The notes beneath the pieces were generated by a model. That model saw only the letters and a list, made by a program, of their open reading frames with translations, had not been told where the DNA came from and did no database searches. Positions 33,947 through 42,371 of a stretch of DNA of 56,043 nucleotides are shown here, piece after piece (the first letter of the stretch is position 1; every line of letters begins with the position of its first letter). Position numbers and translations under genes: made by a program. This DNA comes from SIG565 sp045650565 (GTDB taxonomy: Bacteria > Bacillota > Clostridia > Oscillospirales > Acutalibacteraceae), in the NCBI GenBank assembly GCA_045650565.1, contig JAZRRG010000073.1, forward strand, positions 1-56,043, written 5' to 3'.

Positions 33947-35315
33947 CACTTTAACAAGAAAAAAGGATGAGTTCGTGCCAATTGAGGAGGGCAAGGTAAA
34001 AATATACGCTTGTGGCCCAACAGTTTATAACTACATTCACATAGGTAACGCACGTCCCCTTTGTGTGTTTGATGTTTTGCGCCGTTATTTAGAGTGGCGT
34101 GGATTTGATGTAACCTTTGTTCAAAATTTTACCGATATTGATGATAAGCTCATAAAAAAGGCAAACGAGGAGGGCATTACGGTGCCCGAGGTTGCCGAGC
34201 GTTATATAAAGGAGTTTTGGGTTGATGCCAAGGGTATGAATATTCGTGAAGCCAGTGTGCACCCAAGGGCAACCGAAAATATTGAGGAGATAATAAAAAT
34301 CATTACAGCACTTATCGAAAAGGGCTTTGCCTATGAGTCGGGTTCGGATGTATATTTCCGTGCTAAAAAGTTTGATGAGTACGGCAAGCTTTCTCACCAA
34401 CCGCTTGAAGATTTAGAGGCGGGCGCTCGTATTTCGGTGGGTGAAATAAAGGAAGACCCGATGGATTTCTGCCTTTGGAAAGGCGCAAAGGAGGGAGAGC
34501 CGTTTTGGGAGTCTCCTTTTGGCAAGGGCAGACCCGGTTGGCATATTGAGTGCTCGGCGATGTCAACGAGATATCTCGGCAAAACAATAGATATCCACTG
34601 TGGCGGACTTGATTTGATTTTCCCCCACCACGAAAACGAGATTGCGCAAAGTGAGTGTGCTAACGGCTGCGAGTTTTCGCATTATTGGATGCACAACGGC
34701 TTTATAAATGTTGATAATCATAAGATGTCAAAATCGCTCGGCAACTTTTTTACCGTTCGTGACGTTGCAAACCTATACGGCTATGAGCCGATTCGCTATC
34801 TTATGATTTCCTCGCATTATAGAAGTCCCATAAACTACTCAACCGATATTATTGAGCAGGGCAAAAATGCGCTTGAGCGCTTGTATACCTGCCGTGACAG
34901 ACTGGATTTTGCCATTTCTCACGCCGAGGATGGCGGCGAGGCGCCATCCTTTGCAAAGGTTCGCCGTGAAAGGTTTATAGAAGCTATGGAGGATGACTTA
35001 AATACTGCCGATGCCTTGGCTGAGGTGTTTAATTTAGCGAGAGATATAAACCTACTCATTGATGGCGGAGGCAAAAAGGGTGAGCTTACAGCGGCAGCCG
35101 AGCTGTTTGATGAGCTGACACAGGTTTTAGGCATACTCTATAATCGAAAGAAAGAAACACTTGATAGCGAAATTGAGAAGTTAATCGAGCAGCGCACCGC
35201 TGCACGTAAAAATCGTGACTTTGCCACGGCTGATGCCATAAGAGATAAATTAAAAGAGATGGGAATTGTGTTGGAAGACACACCTCAAGGTGTAAAATGG
35301 AGCAAAATAAACTAA
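33933..35315 (+). CDS. cysS: Cysteinyl-tRNA synthetase
   Basis: 460 residues. Class I synthetase: Cys27 zinc ligand, HIGN (36-39) as the HIGH motif, KMSKS (264-268), zinc site residues in WHIECSAMS and HHENE. Length is normal. Its product is the very tRNA state sensed by the T-box upstream. Overlaps trmN6-like gene by 19 bases. Confidence 0.96.
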   Translation: MKIFNTLTRKKDEFVPIEEGKVKIYACGPTVYNYIHIGNARPLCVFDVLRRYLEWRGFDVTFVQNFTDIDDKLIKKANEEGITVPEVAERYIKEFWVDAKGMNIREASVHPRATENIEEIIKIITALIEKGFAYESGSDVYFRAKKFDEYGKLSHQPLEDLEAGARISVGEIKEDPMDFCLWKGAKEGEPFWESPFGKGRPGWHIECSAMSTRYLGKTIDIHCGGLDLIFPHHENEIAQSECANGCEFSHYWMHNGFINVDNHKMSKSLGNFFTVRDVANLYGYEPIRYLMISSHYRSPINYSTDIIEQGKNALERLYTCRDRLDFAISHAEDGGEAPSFAKVRRERFIEAMEDDLNTADALAEVFNLARDINLLIDGGGKKGELTAAAELFDELTQVLGILYNRKKETLDSEIEKLIEQRTAARKNRDFATADAIRDKLKEMGIVLEDTPQGVKWSKIN

Positions 35316-36031
35316 AAAAAGAGCCGCTTGGCTCGGGCTTCTTTATAAATGTAAGCGAAAATCATAAATTCGGCACCGATGCGGTGCTTTTGGCTGATTT
35401 TTGCAAAGCCACAGCCAAGGAGCGCCATATTGATTTGGGCACGGGCTGTGGAATTATACCCTTTTTACTGCTCAGAGATAACAAAACAAGCAGTAGCATA
35501 GGTGTTGAAATAAGCAAAGAGGCGGCAGACCTTGCGTTGTTAACAAAAAACGAGCTAAACCTTGACAACTTTACCATAATAAATGCCGACTTAAATGATT
35601 TAAAGGGCAAGGTGGAGTTTGGTATGCATACCCTTATAACCTGTAATCCGCCCTATAAGGCGGCAAATGCGGGGCTTCAAAACCCCAACGAAAAGCACCG
35701 TGTAGCAAGGCACGAGGTTATGTGTACGCTCGAGGATATAATAAAGGTGTCATCAAAGCTTTTGCAAACGTCGGGTCGGCTTTGTATGTGCCACCGCCCC
35801 GAAAGATTAGCCGAGCTTATTTCTCTTATGCGTGAAAACAAATTAGAGCCAAAACGCCTGCGCACCGTTCATCAGCGTGTGGGCGAGGAGCCGTGGCTAA
35901 TACTTATAGAGGCGAAAAAATGCGCCAATACGGGTCTTCGCATAGCGCCGCCGCTTTATGTGGAGGAAAACGGAGGTTGGAGCCAAGAAATGAAAAAAAT
36001 TTACGGAGCATATAAGGAGGCGTATTTATAA
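35297..36031 (+). CDS. tRNA1(Val) (adenine(37)-N6)-methyltransferase-like (TrmN6/YabB)
   Basis: 244 residues with a Rossmann methyltransferase core: motif I DLGTGCGIIPF and catalytic NPPY (117-120, in TCNPPYKA), which signals amino-group N-methylation. Firmicutes YabB-type proteins of this length precede rsmI, as here (one-base overlap). Substrate by homology only. Confidence 0.85.
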   Translation: MEQNKLKKEPLGSGFFINVSENHKFGTDAVLLADFCKATAKERHIDLGTGCGIIPFLLLRDNKTSSSIGVEISKEAADLALLTKNELNLDNFTIINADLNDLKGKVEFGMHTLITCNPPYKAANAGLQNPNEKHRVARHEVMCTLEDIIKVSSKLLQTSGRLCMCHRPERLAELISLMRENKLEPKRLRTVHQRVGEEPWLILIEAKKCANTGLRIAPPLYVEENGGWSQEMKKIYGAYKEAYL

Positions 36032-36852
36032 TGGGTGGAAAGCTTTATGTTGTAGGTACGCCGATAGGCAATTTGTCGGATATGTCGCCCCGTGCGGTAG
36101 AGACCTTGAAAAATGTAGATTTCATTGCCGCAGAGGACACAAGGGTTACTATAAAGCTGCTTAATAATTTCGGCATAAAGAAACCGCTGTTGTCTTACTT
36201 CGAACACAACAAGCAGATAAAGGGCGATATGATAATAGAGCGAATTTTATCGGGAGAAAGCTGTGCGCTGGTGACCGATGCGGGTATGCCCGCAATTTCA
36301 GACCCCGGCGAAGAGCTCGTCCGTGCGGCTCACCAAAGGGGTGTTCAAATAGAGGCAGTACCGGGACCGAGCGCAGTAATCACAGCACTTGCGGTATCGG
36401 GTATGCCAAGCGGTAGGTTTTGCTTTGAGGGCTTTTTATCGGTCAACAAGCAAAGCCGCAAGGCATATTTGGAAGAAATAAAAAACGAAAAGCGCACTAT
36501 GATTTTTTATGAGGCACCCCACAAGCTAATTGCAACGCTTAACGATTTATATGCTTATTTGGGGGATAGACCTATAAGCGTTGTAAAGGAGCTTACAAAG
36601 CTACACGAAACGGTACTTAATTTAACCCTAAAAGGTGCTATAGAGTATTTTAATGAGAACACGCCCAAGGGCGAGTATGTTTTAATTGTGGGCGGCAAGC
36701 CAAAAGAGGAAAAAGAGGAATATACATTAGATATGGCAGTCGCCGTTGCTAAAAAGCTAATGGCGGAGGGTGCTTCCACCACCGCTGCCGCAAAGGAAGC
36801 GGCGACAGTTTCGGGCATAAAAAAAGGCGATATTTACAAGGAGCTTATTTAG
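36031..36852 (+). CDS. rsmI: 16S rRNA (cytidine-2'-O)-methyltransferase RsmI
   Basis: 273 residues, tetrapyrrole-methylase fold. The start LYVVGTPIGNLSDMSPRA, AEDTR, and VTDAGMPAISDPG are diagnostic. Modifies C1402 of 16S rRNA. Follows the YabB-like gene; its end overlaps the opposing spoIID gene by eight bases. Confidence 0.95.
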   Translation: MGGKLYVVGTPIGNLSDMSPRAVETLKNVDFIAAEDTRVTIKLLNNFGIKKPLLSYFEHNKQIKGDMIIERILSGESCALVTDAGMPAISDPGEELVRAAHQRGVQIEAVPGPSAVITALAVSGMPSGRFCFEGFLSVNKQSRKAYLEEIKNEKRTMIFYEAPHKLIATLNDLYAYLGDRPISVVKELTKLHETVLNLTLKGAIEYFNENTPKGEYVLIVGGKPKEEKEEYTLDMAVAVAKKLMAEGASTTAAAKEAATVSGIKKGDIYKELI

Positions 36853-37795
36853 TTTTGAGGGTACAACCGTTATAGTACCAAGCTAAAATTTCACTAAAGG
36901 TACTACCCTGCTTTGCCATATATTCGGCACCGCACTGGCTCATACCCACGCCGTGCCCGTAGCCACGCACCGTAAAATGAAAAGCGTCATCGGAGAATTC
37001 AATATCAAAGTTTGTAGACTTAAGCCCTAACGCCTTACGGAATTCACTGCCCTTAAACACCTTATCACCAACGGCGATGGTTTTAACGCCACCCGCCGAG
37101 GAACGAGTAATTTCGCCTATATAATTTGCGGCATTGTCGGGCAATGTGCAAAGGGTAGAAAATGCGGCTTTAAATTCCGTTGCGGTAACGCTCTTTTCAC
37201 TTAAATAATCGGCAGAGAGCAAGTCGCCAAGACTTTGCGTTTCTACAAGGTATGGTAGGTTGTTACCCCAAACCGATTCGCACGATTCGGTCTTACCCGA
37301 GGAAATTGCGTGGTATGCCGCAAAAATCGGCTCGTTATCAAAGCTGATATAAATTCCCTCAACCGCACTTAAGCACTCGTTAAGTCGTGCCTCATATTCA
37401 TCCGCCTTATCGCCCCACTTATCTCGGAGCGTTGCCTTACTGATATATGCTTGGTCGGTGGCGGAATCGGTTGTAATATCATATTTTTCTTTTTTGTTCT
37501 TTTTAGTTTTATAAAGTGTATAGGTGTATGACGCTACGGTCTGCGCCTTTATGGTTTCGGTCTCGCTTTGCATAGATATTTCGGCGGCAACCACGCCGAA
37601 AAGATAATCTCGCATAGATAGCGCCTCGGTTTGTCCGGTATCACTATGCAATACAACAACGGTACTGGTAACCTCCGATGTTTTTGGCGCATCGGGTGCC
37701 ACGTTACCCTCACCCTCGGACGTCAAGCTTATTAAGGGCAGAGTTAGCATAAGCAGTATTAAAAGTGCTGTTACAAAAAGATAAAAGTTTTTCAT
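36845..37795 (-). CDS. spoIID: Stage II sporulation protein D (SpoIID/LytB domain)
   Basis: 316 residues. One N-terminal membrane helix (about 5-24), then a SpoIID domain with MRDYLFGVVAAEI, AQTVASYTY, YHAISSGKTE and the final GYGHGVGMSQCGA motif. SpoIID is a lytic transglycosylase in the mother-cell membrane needed for engulfment. All catalytic-region motifs look intact. Several paralogues can exist in Clostridia, so SpoIID versus a LytB-type amidase enhancer is not certain; the length and anchor favour SpoIID. Confidence 0.85.
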   Translation of the reverse strand: MKNFYLFVTALLILLMLTLPLISLTSEGEGNVAPDAPKTSEVTSTVVVLHSDTGQTEALSMRDYLFGVVAAEISMQSETETIKAQTVASYTYTLYKTKKNKKEKYDITTDSATDQAYISKATLRDKWGDKADEYEARLNECLSAVEGIYISFDNEPIFAAYHAISSGKTESCESVWGNNLPYLVETQSLGDLLSADYLSEKSVTATEFKAAFSTLCTLPDNAANYIGEITRSSAGGVKTIAVGDKVFKGSEFRKALGLKSTNFDIEFSDDAFHFTVRGYGHGVGMSQCGAEYMAKQGSTFSEILAWYYNGCTLKTK

Positions 37796-37819
37796 TTTTC
37801 ATATTTCCTTAATATTTTG

Positions 37820-37848
37820 TTGTATAATTATGTATATGATGATAAAAT
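37820..37848 (+). promoter_or_regulatory. Promoter for the 37883 membrane protein gene
   Basis: TTGTAT (37820-37825), 17 bases, TAAAAT (37843-37848), 35 bases before the ATG. Divergent from spoIID. Confidence 0.5.
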
Positions 37849-37882
37849 ATAAAAAATTAAAACAAATTGAGAGTTGGTAAAA

Positions 37883-38722
37883 ATGTCGGTTGGGTCTAAA
37901 AAAATAATTCCGCTTTTCTCGGTTGCTACGGTTTGTGCGGTTTTTTTAAGGGTGATTCAAATAACCCTTATAACCGAACCCGAAACGGGTTTCTTTCTAA
38001 AGGGCTATGAGCTTATAGGAAACCTTGTTACAGCGGCAATAATGCTGTTTGCCGCCGTAACGGTAATCTATACGGCATTGTATAAGGGCGGCAGCGCAAG
38101 AAAAATTACAGTATCAAAGCCCTTTGCGGTTTTGCATTTTATACTTGCAGCGGCAATTATATATGAAACATTATTTGCACAAATATCTGATGTGGTAAAA
38201 ACCTGGCAAATACTTTTGCAAATTATTTTTGGTATTTTGTCAGCCATTGTGTTTGCCGCCACGGGCTATTACGCTTTTTCGGGCAAAAAAATAGCGCCCA
38301 TAACACAGGTTATACACATAATTTTTTGGCTTGTTCGTGTAATTATAGTGTTCTCCTCATACATCTCGGTTTCAACAATAGCCGAAAACATATTTGAGCT
38401 CGCAGCCCTTTGCACCGGACTTGTGTTTTTCCTTAACAGTGTGGCTTACGATAACGAAATAGATGATGAACGCATTTCAAAGCGGTTGTTACCCTCCGCT
38501 ACTGCAGCGGTTATTATGGGTGCGGTTTACTCGGTATCACAAATAATAATAATGTTTACGGGCAAAGCCGATATGCTGCATTCCCAAACGGTAACCTTCT
38601 TTACCAACATGGTTTTGGTGGCATACATTGTTTACTATGTTGTTTTGTTATATAAGCCCGAAAAGAAAAAAGAAACAACCGATGATGCCACTCAGTTAGA
38701 TATGTTAGAAACGATAGAATAA
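37883..38722 (+). CDS. Uncharacterised multipass membrane protein
   Basis: 279 residues with about eight hydrophobic segments spread over the whole length and a short charged C-terminus. I do not recognise a family. An in-frame TTG at 37874 lies within the possible ribosome site; ATG 37883 is preferred. It has its own promoter and a strong terminator, and lies between spoIID (divergent) and noc (convergent). A sporulation link is only guilt by location. Confidence 0.7.
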   Translation: MSVGSKKIIPLFSVATVCAVFLRVIQITLITEPETGFFLKGYELIGNLVTAAIMLFAAVTVIYTALYKGGSARKITVSKPFAVLHFILAAAIIYETLFAQISDVVKTWQILLQIIFGILSAIVFAATGYYAFSGKKIAPITQVIHIIFWLVRVIIVFSSYISVSTIAENIFELAALCTGLVFFLNSVAYDNEIDDERISKRLLPSATAAVIMGAVYSVSQIIIMFTGKADMLHSQTVTFFTNMVLVAYIVYYVVLLYKPEKKKETTDDATQLDMLETIE

Positions 38723-38727
38723 AAATT

Positions 38728-38767
38728 GCCAAGGACCGCAGGTTTTACCCTGCGGTCCTTGGCTTTT
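38728..38767 (+). terminator. Strong terminator after the membrane protein gene
   Basis: A perfect 15-bp stem GCCAAGGACCGCAGG (38728-38742) / CCTGCGGTCCTTGGC (38749-38763), loop TTTTAC, then TTTT. Confidence 0.9.
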
Positions 38768-38843
38768 GGGGATATGGGGATATGGGGAAAGGAGAAATTA
38801 ACACGGTGACGGCCAAAGGAAAATTTTTGGCTGTCATCCGAAG
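38768..38843. repeat. Short direct repeats and imperfect hairpin before the noc stop
   Basis: GGGGATAT occurs twice in tandem followed by GGGGA (about 38768-38788). An imperfect hairpin (GGTGACGGCCAAA at about 38804-38816 with TTTGGCTGTCATCC to about 38840) lies at the end of the leftward noc gene and could be its terminator, though no clear T-run follows. Confidence 0.35.
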
Positions 38844-39665
38844 TTAGCAAATTTTAAGCTGCGAGGCGCTATCGGTTTCATTCGCCTCCTTGGGAATTTT
38901 AATTCGGTATTCGATATAATCTTTACGCTCGGTGCGTTCCTGCTTTGCATTTATTCCTGCACTTACCATCGTTTCAACAAGACGATTAAGACTGTTAGAG
39001 AATATTCTCAAATCTTTAATTATTGCCTTCTTTTCATTTGGTTCTTTAGCAGGGCTATCGTTTATCAGCTTGTCGATATACCCCTCAGCTTGAGAAAGCG
39101 TTAGAGAATTTGCTATTATATAATCGAGCACATCCTCCCTGTTTCTTTCGGGCACTCTAAGCAACGCTCTTGCGTATCTTTCACCAAGCTTGGCGCCCGA
39201 AATTCTTCGGCGAAGCGGTTCGCCAAGGCGCAAAAGGCGTAGCTTGTTAGAAAGGGTTGACTGCGCAATGCCCAGCCGTGCGGCAACATCGCAGTGCGAT
39301 AGTCCGTAATCGTTTATCAGGCGGTTTATGCCCTCTGCCTCTTCAAACACGGTTAGGTTGCAACGCTGTAGGTTTTCTATTACCGAATAAAAGCCCGAGG
39401 TCATCTCATCGGCATTGTAAACGATACAAGGCACCTTTTTCATACCCGCCATTTTGGCGGCACGGAGGCGGCGCTCGCCCGCTATTAAAATGTATCCCGA
39501 GCCGTTGCGTCTAACGGTTAAGGGTTGTATGATTCCATTTTCCTTGATACTGTCTTTTAGTCGGCATAGCTCGTAGTCATCAAAAAATTTACGGGGCTGT
39601 TTTTCATCGGGGAAAATATCGGTTATATTTATGGTTTTAAAGCTTCTTTTCTCAACACTCAACAT
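38844..39665 (-). CDS. noc: Noc-like ParB family protein (nucleoid occlusion)
   Basis: 273 residues. ParB/Srx domain with GERR motif (63-66), then HTH (LSHCDVAARLGIAQSTLSNK, about 116-135). It lacks the GLGKGLDALF ParA-binding start of true ParB. Its place beside rsmG-mnmG-mnmE is the classical location of Noc in Firmicutes. In Bacillus Noc binds palindromes related to parS (ATTTCCCGGGAAAT) and prevents division over the nucleoid. A second ParB cannot be fully excluded, but parA-parB is complete elsewhere in the window. Confidence 0.8.
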   Translation of the reverse strand: MLSVEKRSFKTINITDIFPDEKQPRKFFDDYELCRLKDSIKENGIIQPLTVRRNGSGYILIAGERRLRAAKMAGMKKVPCIVYNADEMTSGFYSVIENLQRCNLTVFEEAEGINRLINDYGLSHCDVAARLGIAQSTLSNKLRLLRLGEPLRRRISGAKLGERYARALLRVPERNREDVLDYIIANSLTLSQAEGYIDKLINDSPAKEPNEKKAIIKDLRIFSNSLNRLVETMVSAGINAKQERTERKDYIEYRIKIPKEANETDSASQLKIC

Positions 39666-39688
39666 ACGCTCACCTGCCCTGTGTCTAA

Positions 39689-39718
39689 ATTATAAGACAG
39701 GCATAAGCAAAAAATCAA
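39689..39718 (-). promoter_or_regulatory. Promoter for noc
   Basis: On the minus strand TTGATT (39718-39713), 18 bases, TATAAT (39694-39689), 24 bases before the noc start; noc is therefore transcribed separately from the rsmG operon. Confidence 0.6.
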
Positions 39719-39751
39719 GAAAAACAGCTCGTGCAAAAGCGACACATAAAT

Positions 39752-39781
39752 ACAAAAACAGCCGCATTATAACGGCTGTTT
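39752..39781 (-). terminator. Terminator at the end of the mnmE-mnmG-rsmG operon
   Basis: AAACAGCCG (39756-39764) / CGGCTGTTT (39773-39781); on the minus strand the stem is followed by TTTTGTA. It overlaps the last codons of rsmG. Confidence 0.75.
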
Positions 39782-40483
39782 TGAAATTTTAGCTGATATT
39801 CTTGGGTATTTTGGCGCAGTTTGCGATATCTTTTTTGTGATTATAAAGCTTCTTTCATCATTTGTGGGTAGTTTTTCGCATATAATTTTAGGTTTTTCAC
39901 CACCCAGCAGCAACAAAGCTCGTTTGCCATCCTTGATTTCCTCCTCGGCGGCGGGACCCTTCATCGCCACAAATTGTCCCCCTACCTTTACAAAAGGCAA
40001 ACAGTATTCGGACAAAACATTAAGCCGAGCAACCGCACGGGCGGTGGCGATATCATATTGCTCACGGAATTCATCCTTTTTACCCGCCTCCTCGGCTCTT
40101 GCGTGTACTAATTTTGATTCGATACCAAGAGCAGTTATAACCTCGCTTAAAAACACAAGGCGCTTGTTCAGTCCGTCAAGCAATGTTAAATGGATATCCT
40201 CACGCATAATTTTAAGCACAACACCGGGAAACCCAGCCCCTGTGCCGACATCGATAATCTTGGCGCCTTCTGGAATGTCGATATGCTTTAAAAAAAGTAT
40301 GCAGTCAAGGAAATGCTTAATTACAACCTCACCCGTATCGGTAATGGCGGTCAAATTCATTTTTTGGTTCCACTCGAGCAGTAAATTGCCGTAGAGGTTA
40401 AGCTTTCTCGCCTTTTTCTCGGTTATGTCTTGACCAAACTCGGCGCAGATATCGGAAATTTTATGTAACGGAAAATCTATCAT
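39767..40483 (-). CDS. rsmG: 16S rRNA (guanine(527)-N7)-methyltransferase RsmG
   Basis: 238 residues. Conserved YGNLLLEWNQKMNLTAI start, SAM motif VDVGTGAGFPG, and the AVARLNVLSEYCLPFVKVGG segment. Last gene of the leftward operon, directly after mnmG with no spacer. Also called GidB. Confidence 0.95.
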   Translation of the reverse strand: MIDFPLHKISDICAEFGQDITEKKARKLNLYGNLLLEWNQKMNLTAITDTGEVVIKHFLDCILFLKHIDIPEGAKIIDVGTGAGFPGVVLKIMREDIHLTLLDGLNKRLVFLSEVITALGIESKLVHARAEEAGKKDEFREQYDIATARAVARLNVLSEYCLPFVKVGGQFVAMKGPAAEEEIKDGKRALLLLGGEKPKIICEKLPTNDERSFIITKKISQTAPKYPRISAKISKQPL

Positions 40484-42361
40484 TTATTTGTTCTCCTGTC
40501 GCAGTTTTTCAAGGAAAATTATAAGCACCGAAACATCAGCGGGCGACACACCCGATATGCGAGACGCCTGACCTATATTTTTGGGTCTTACACGGTTTAG
40601 TTTTTCCTTTGCCTCAAGCCGCAGTCCCGTTATATCATCATAATTTATACCCTCGGGAATTTTTTGGTTCTCGAGCCGCAGCATTTCCTCAACCTGAGAA
40701 AGCTGTCTTGCTATATAACCCTCGTATTTGATTTCGGTTTCAACCTTTTCGCAAACACTGTCGGGCAGTGGCTGCCGTTGTTTATCAAAGGGTGCTAACA
40801 GGGCATAGCTTAACTGTGGGCGGCGCAACAGCTCATCGAGCTTACAGCCGGTGTTAAGCGGTGCGGTGCCAAGGGATGAAAGCAGCTCATTTAATTCGGT
40901 GCTCGGCGCTAAGGTTGTGTGGCGGACTCGCTCGATTTCCTTTTCCTTTTGTGCCTTTCGCTCAAGGAAGCTTTGCCAGGTTTTATCATCTATAAGACCA
41001 AGCTTTCGTCCTGTCGGCATCAAGCGTTCATCGGCATTGTCTTGGCGCAAAAGCAGTCGGTATTCACTGCGAGAGGTCATCATACGGTAGGGGTCGGCAC
41101 AGCCCTTGGTTACAAGGTCATCAATCAAGGTGCCGATATAGCTTGATGAGCGTGAGAGGGTAAACGGTTCCTCGCCCAAAACCTTTTTAGCGGCATTAAC
41201 ACCCGCAACAAAGCCCTGAACGGCGGCCTCCTCATAGCCCGAAGACCCGTTGAACTGTCCCGCACCGTATAATCCATCAAAGTTTTTAATCTCAAGTGTG
41301 GCATTAAGACCTATCGGGTCAATGCAGTCGTATTCAATAGCATAGGCGTTGCGGATGATTTTTACATTTTCAAGGCCCGGTATTGTGTGATAAAATGCGA
41401 TTTGCACTTCTTCAGGCAGCGATGAGGACATACCCTGTAGGTACATCTCCTCAGTATCGGCGCCGCACGGCTCGATAAACAGCTGATGGCGTTGCTTATC
41501 GGCAAAGCGTACTATTTTATCCTCAATACTCGGGCAATAGCGGGGTCCGACGCCCTCTATGCTGCCTGAATATAAGGGCGAACGGTGTAAATTATCTAAA
41601 ATGACCTTTTTGGTGTCATCATTAGTGTAAGAAATATGGCAAACAACACTGTTTTGCCGAGGGCTTTCGGTAGAGTAGCTGAAAGGAACAATTTTATCGT
41701 CACCCGGTTGCTCCTCGGTTTTTGAAAAATCAATGCTATCTCTGGAAACTCTCGCAGGGGTTCCCGTTTTGAAACGGCGCAAAGGAAGTCCCAAGCGCTT
41801 TAGCGACTCGGAGAGTAAATTTGCGGGGAATTGTCCGTCGGGTCCGCTTGAGAAGGAAACCTCACCTACGTATATTTTACCGCCCAAAAATGTGCCGGTA
41901 GCCAAAATAACGGTTTTGCAAAAATGCTCAGCACCGAGCACTGTGCGAACAAACCAACCGCCTTCGGTTTTCTCGATATCAATAACTTCGGCTTGGCGAA
42001 CATCAAGTCCTTTTTGTAATTCAACCGCATGCTTCATATAACCGCTGTATGCACGGCGGTCAATTTGGGCACGAAGCGAGTGAACGGCAGGACCTTTGCC
42101 GAGATTCAGCATACGGCTTTGCAGCATATTAGCATCAGCCGCCTTGCCCATTTCTCCTCCCAAGGCATCAAGCTCACGGACAAGATGACCCTTGGCGGTG
42201 CCGCCAATTGATGGGTTACAGGGCATATTGCCTATCCAATCGGCACTAACGGTAAAAATAACAGTATTAACACCAAGTCTCGCTGCGGCAAGAGCCGCCT
42301 CAATGCCTGCGTGTCCGGCGCCGATTACGGCAACATCATAACTGTCAGCAGTATAACTCAA
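40484..42361 (-). CDS. mnmG: tRNA uridine 5-carboxymethylaminomethyl modification enzyme MnmG
   Basis: 625 residues. FAD-binding GAGHAG (14-19), the conserved TGTFLGGKI and GARYCPSIEDKI-like (GPRYCPSIEDK) segments, SRSEYRLLLRQDNAD, and C-terminal ASRISGVSPADVSVL. With MnmE it modifies U34 of several tRNAs. Normal length. Ten bases after mnmE, same operon. Confidence 0.96.
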   Translation of the reverse strand: MSYTADSYDVAVIGAGHAGIEAALAAARLGVNTVIFTVSADWIGNMPCNPSIGGTAKGHLVRELDALGGEMGKAADANMLQSRMLNLGKGPAVHSLRAQIDRRAYSGYMKHAVELQKGLDVRQAEVIDIEKTEGGWFVRTVLGAEHFCKTVILATGTFLGGKIYVGEVSFSSGPDGQFPANLLSESLKRLGLPLRRFKTGTPARVSRDSIDFSKTEEQPGDDKIVPFSYSTESPRQNSVVCHISYTNDDTKKVILDNLHRSPLYSGSIEGVGPRYCPSIEDKIVRFADKQRHQLFIEPCGADTEEMYLQGMSSSLPEEVQIAFYHTIPGLENVKIIRNAYAIEYDCIDPIGLNATLEIKNFDGLYGAGQFNGSSGYEEAAVQGFVAGVNAAKKVLGEEPFTLSRSSSYIGTLIDDLVTKGCADPYRMMTSRSEYRLLLRQDNADERLMPTGRKLGLIDDKTWQSFLERKAQKEKEIERVRHTTLAPSTELNELLSSLGTAPLNTGCKLDELLRRPQLSYALLAPFDKQRQPLPDSVCEKVETEIKYEGYIARQLSQVEEMLRLENQKIPEGINYDDITGLRLEAKEKLNRVRPKNIGQASRISGVSPADVSVLIIFLEKLRQENK

Positions 42362-42371
42362 AATAAAACAC

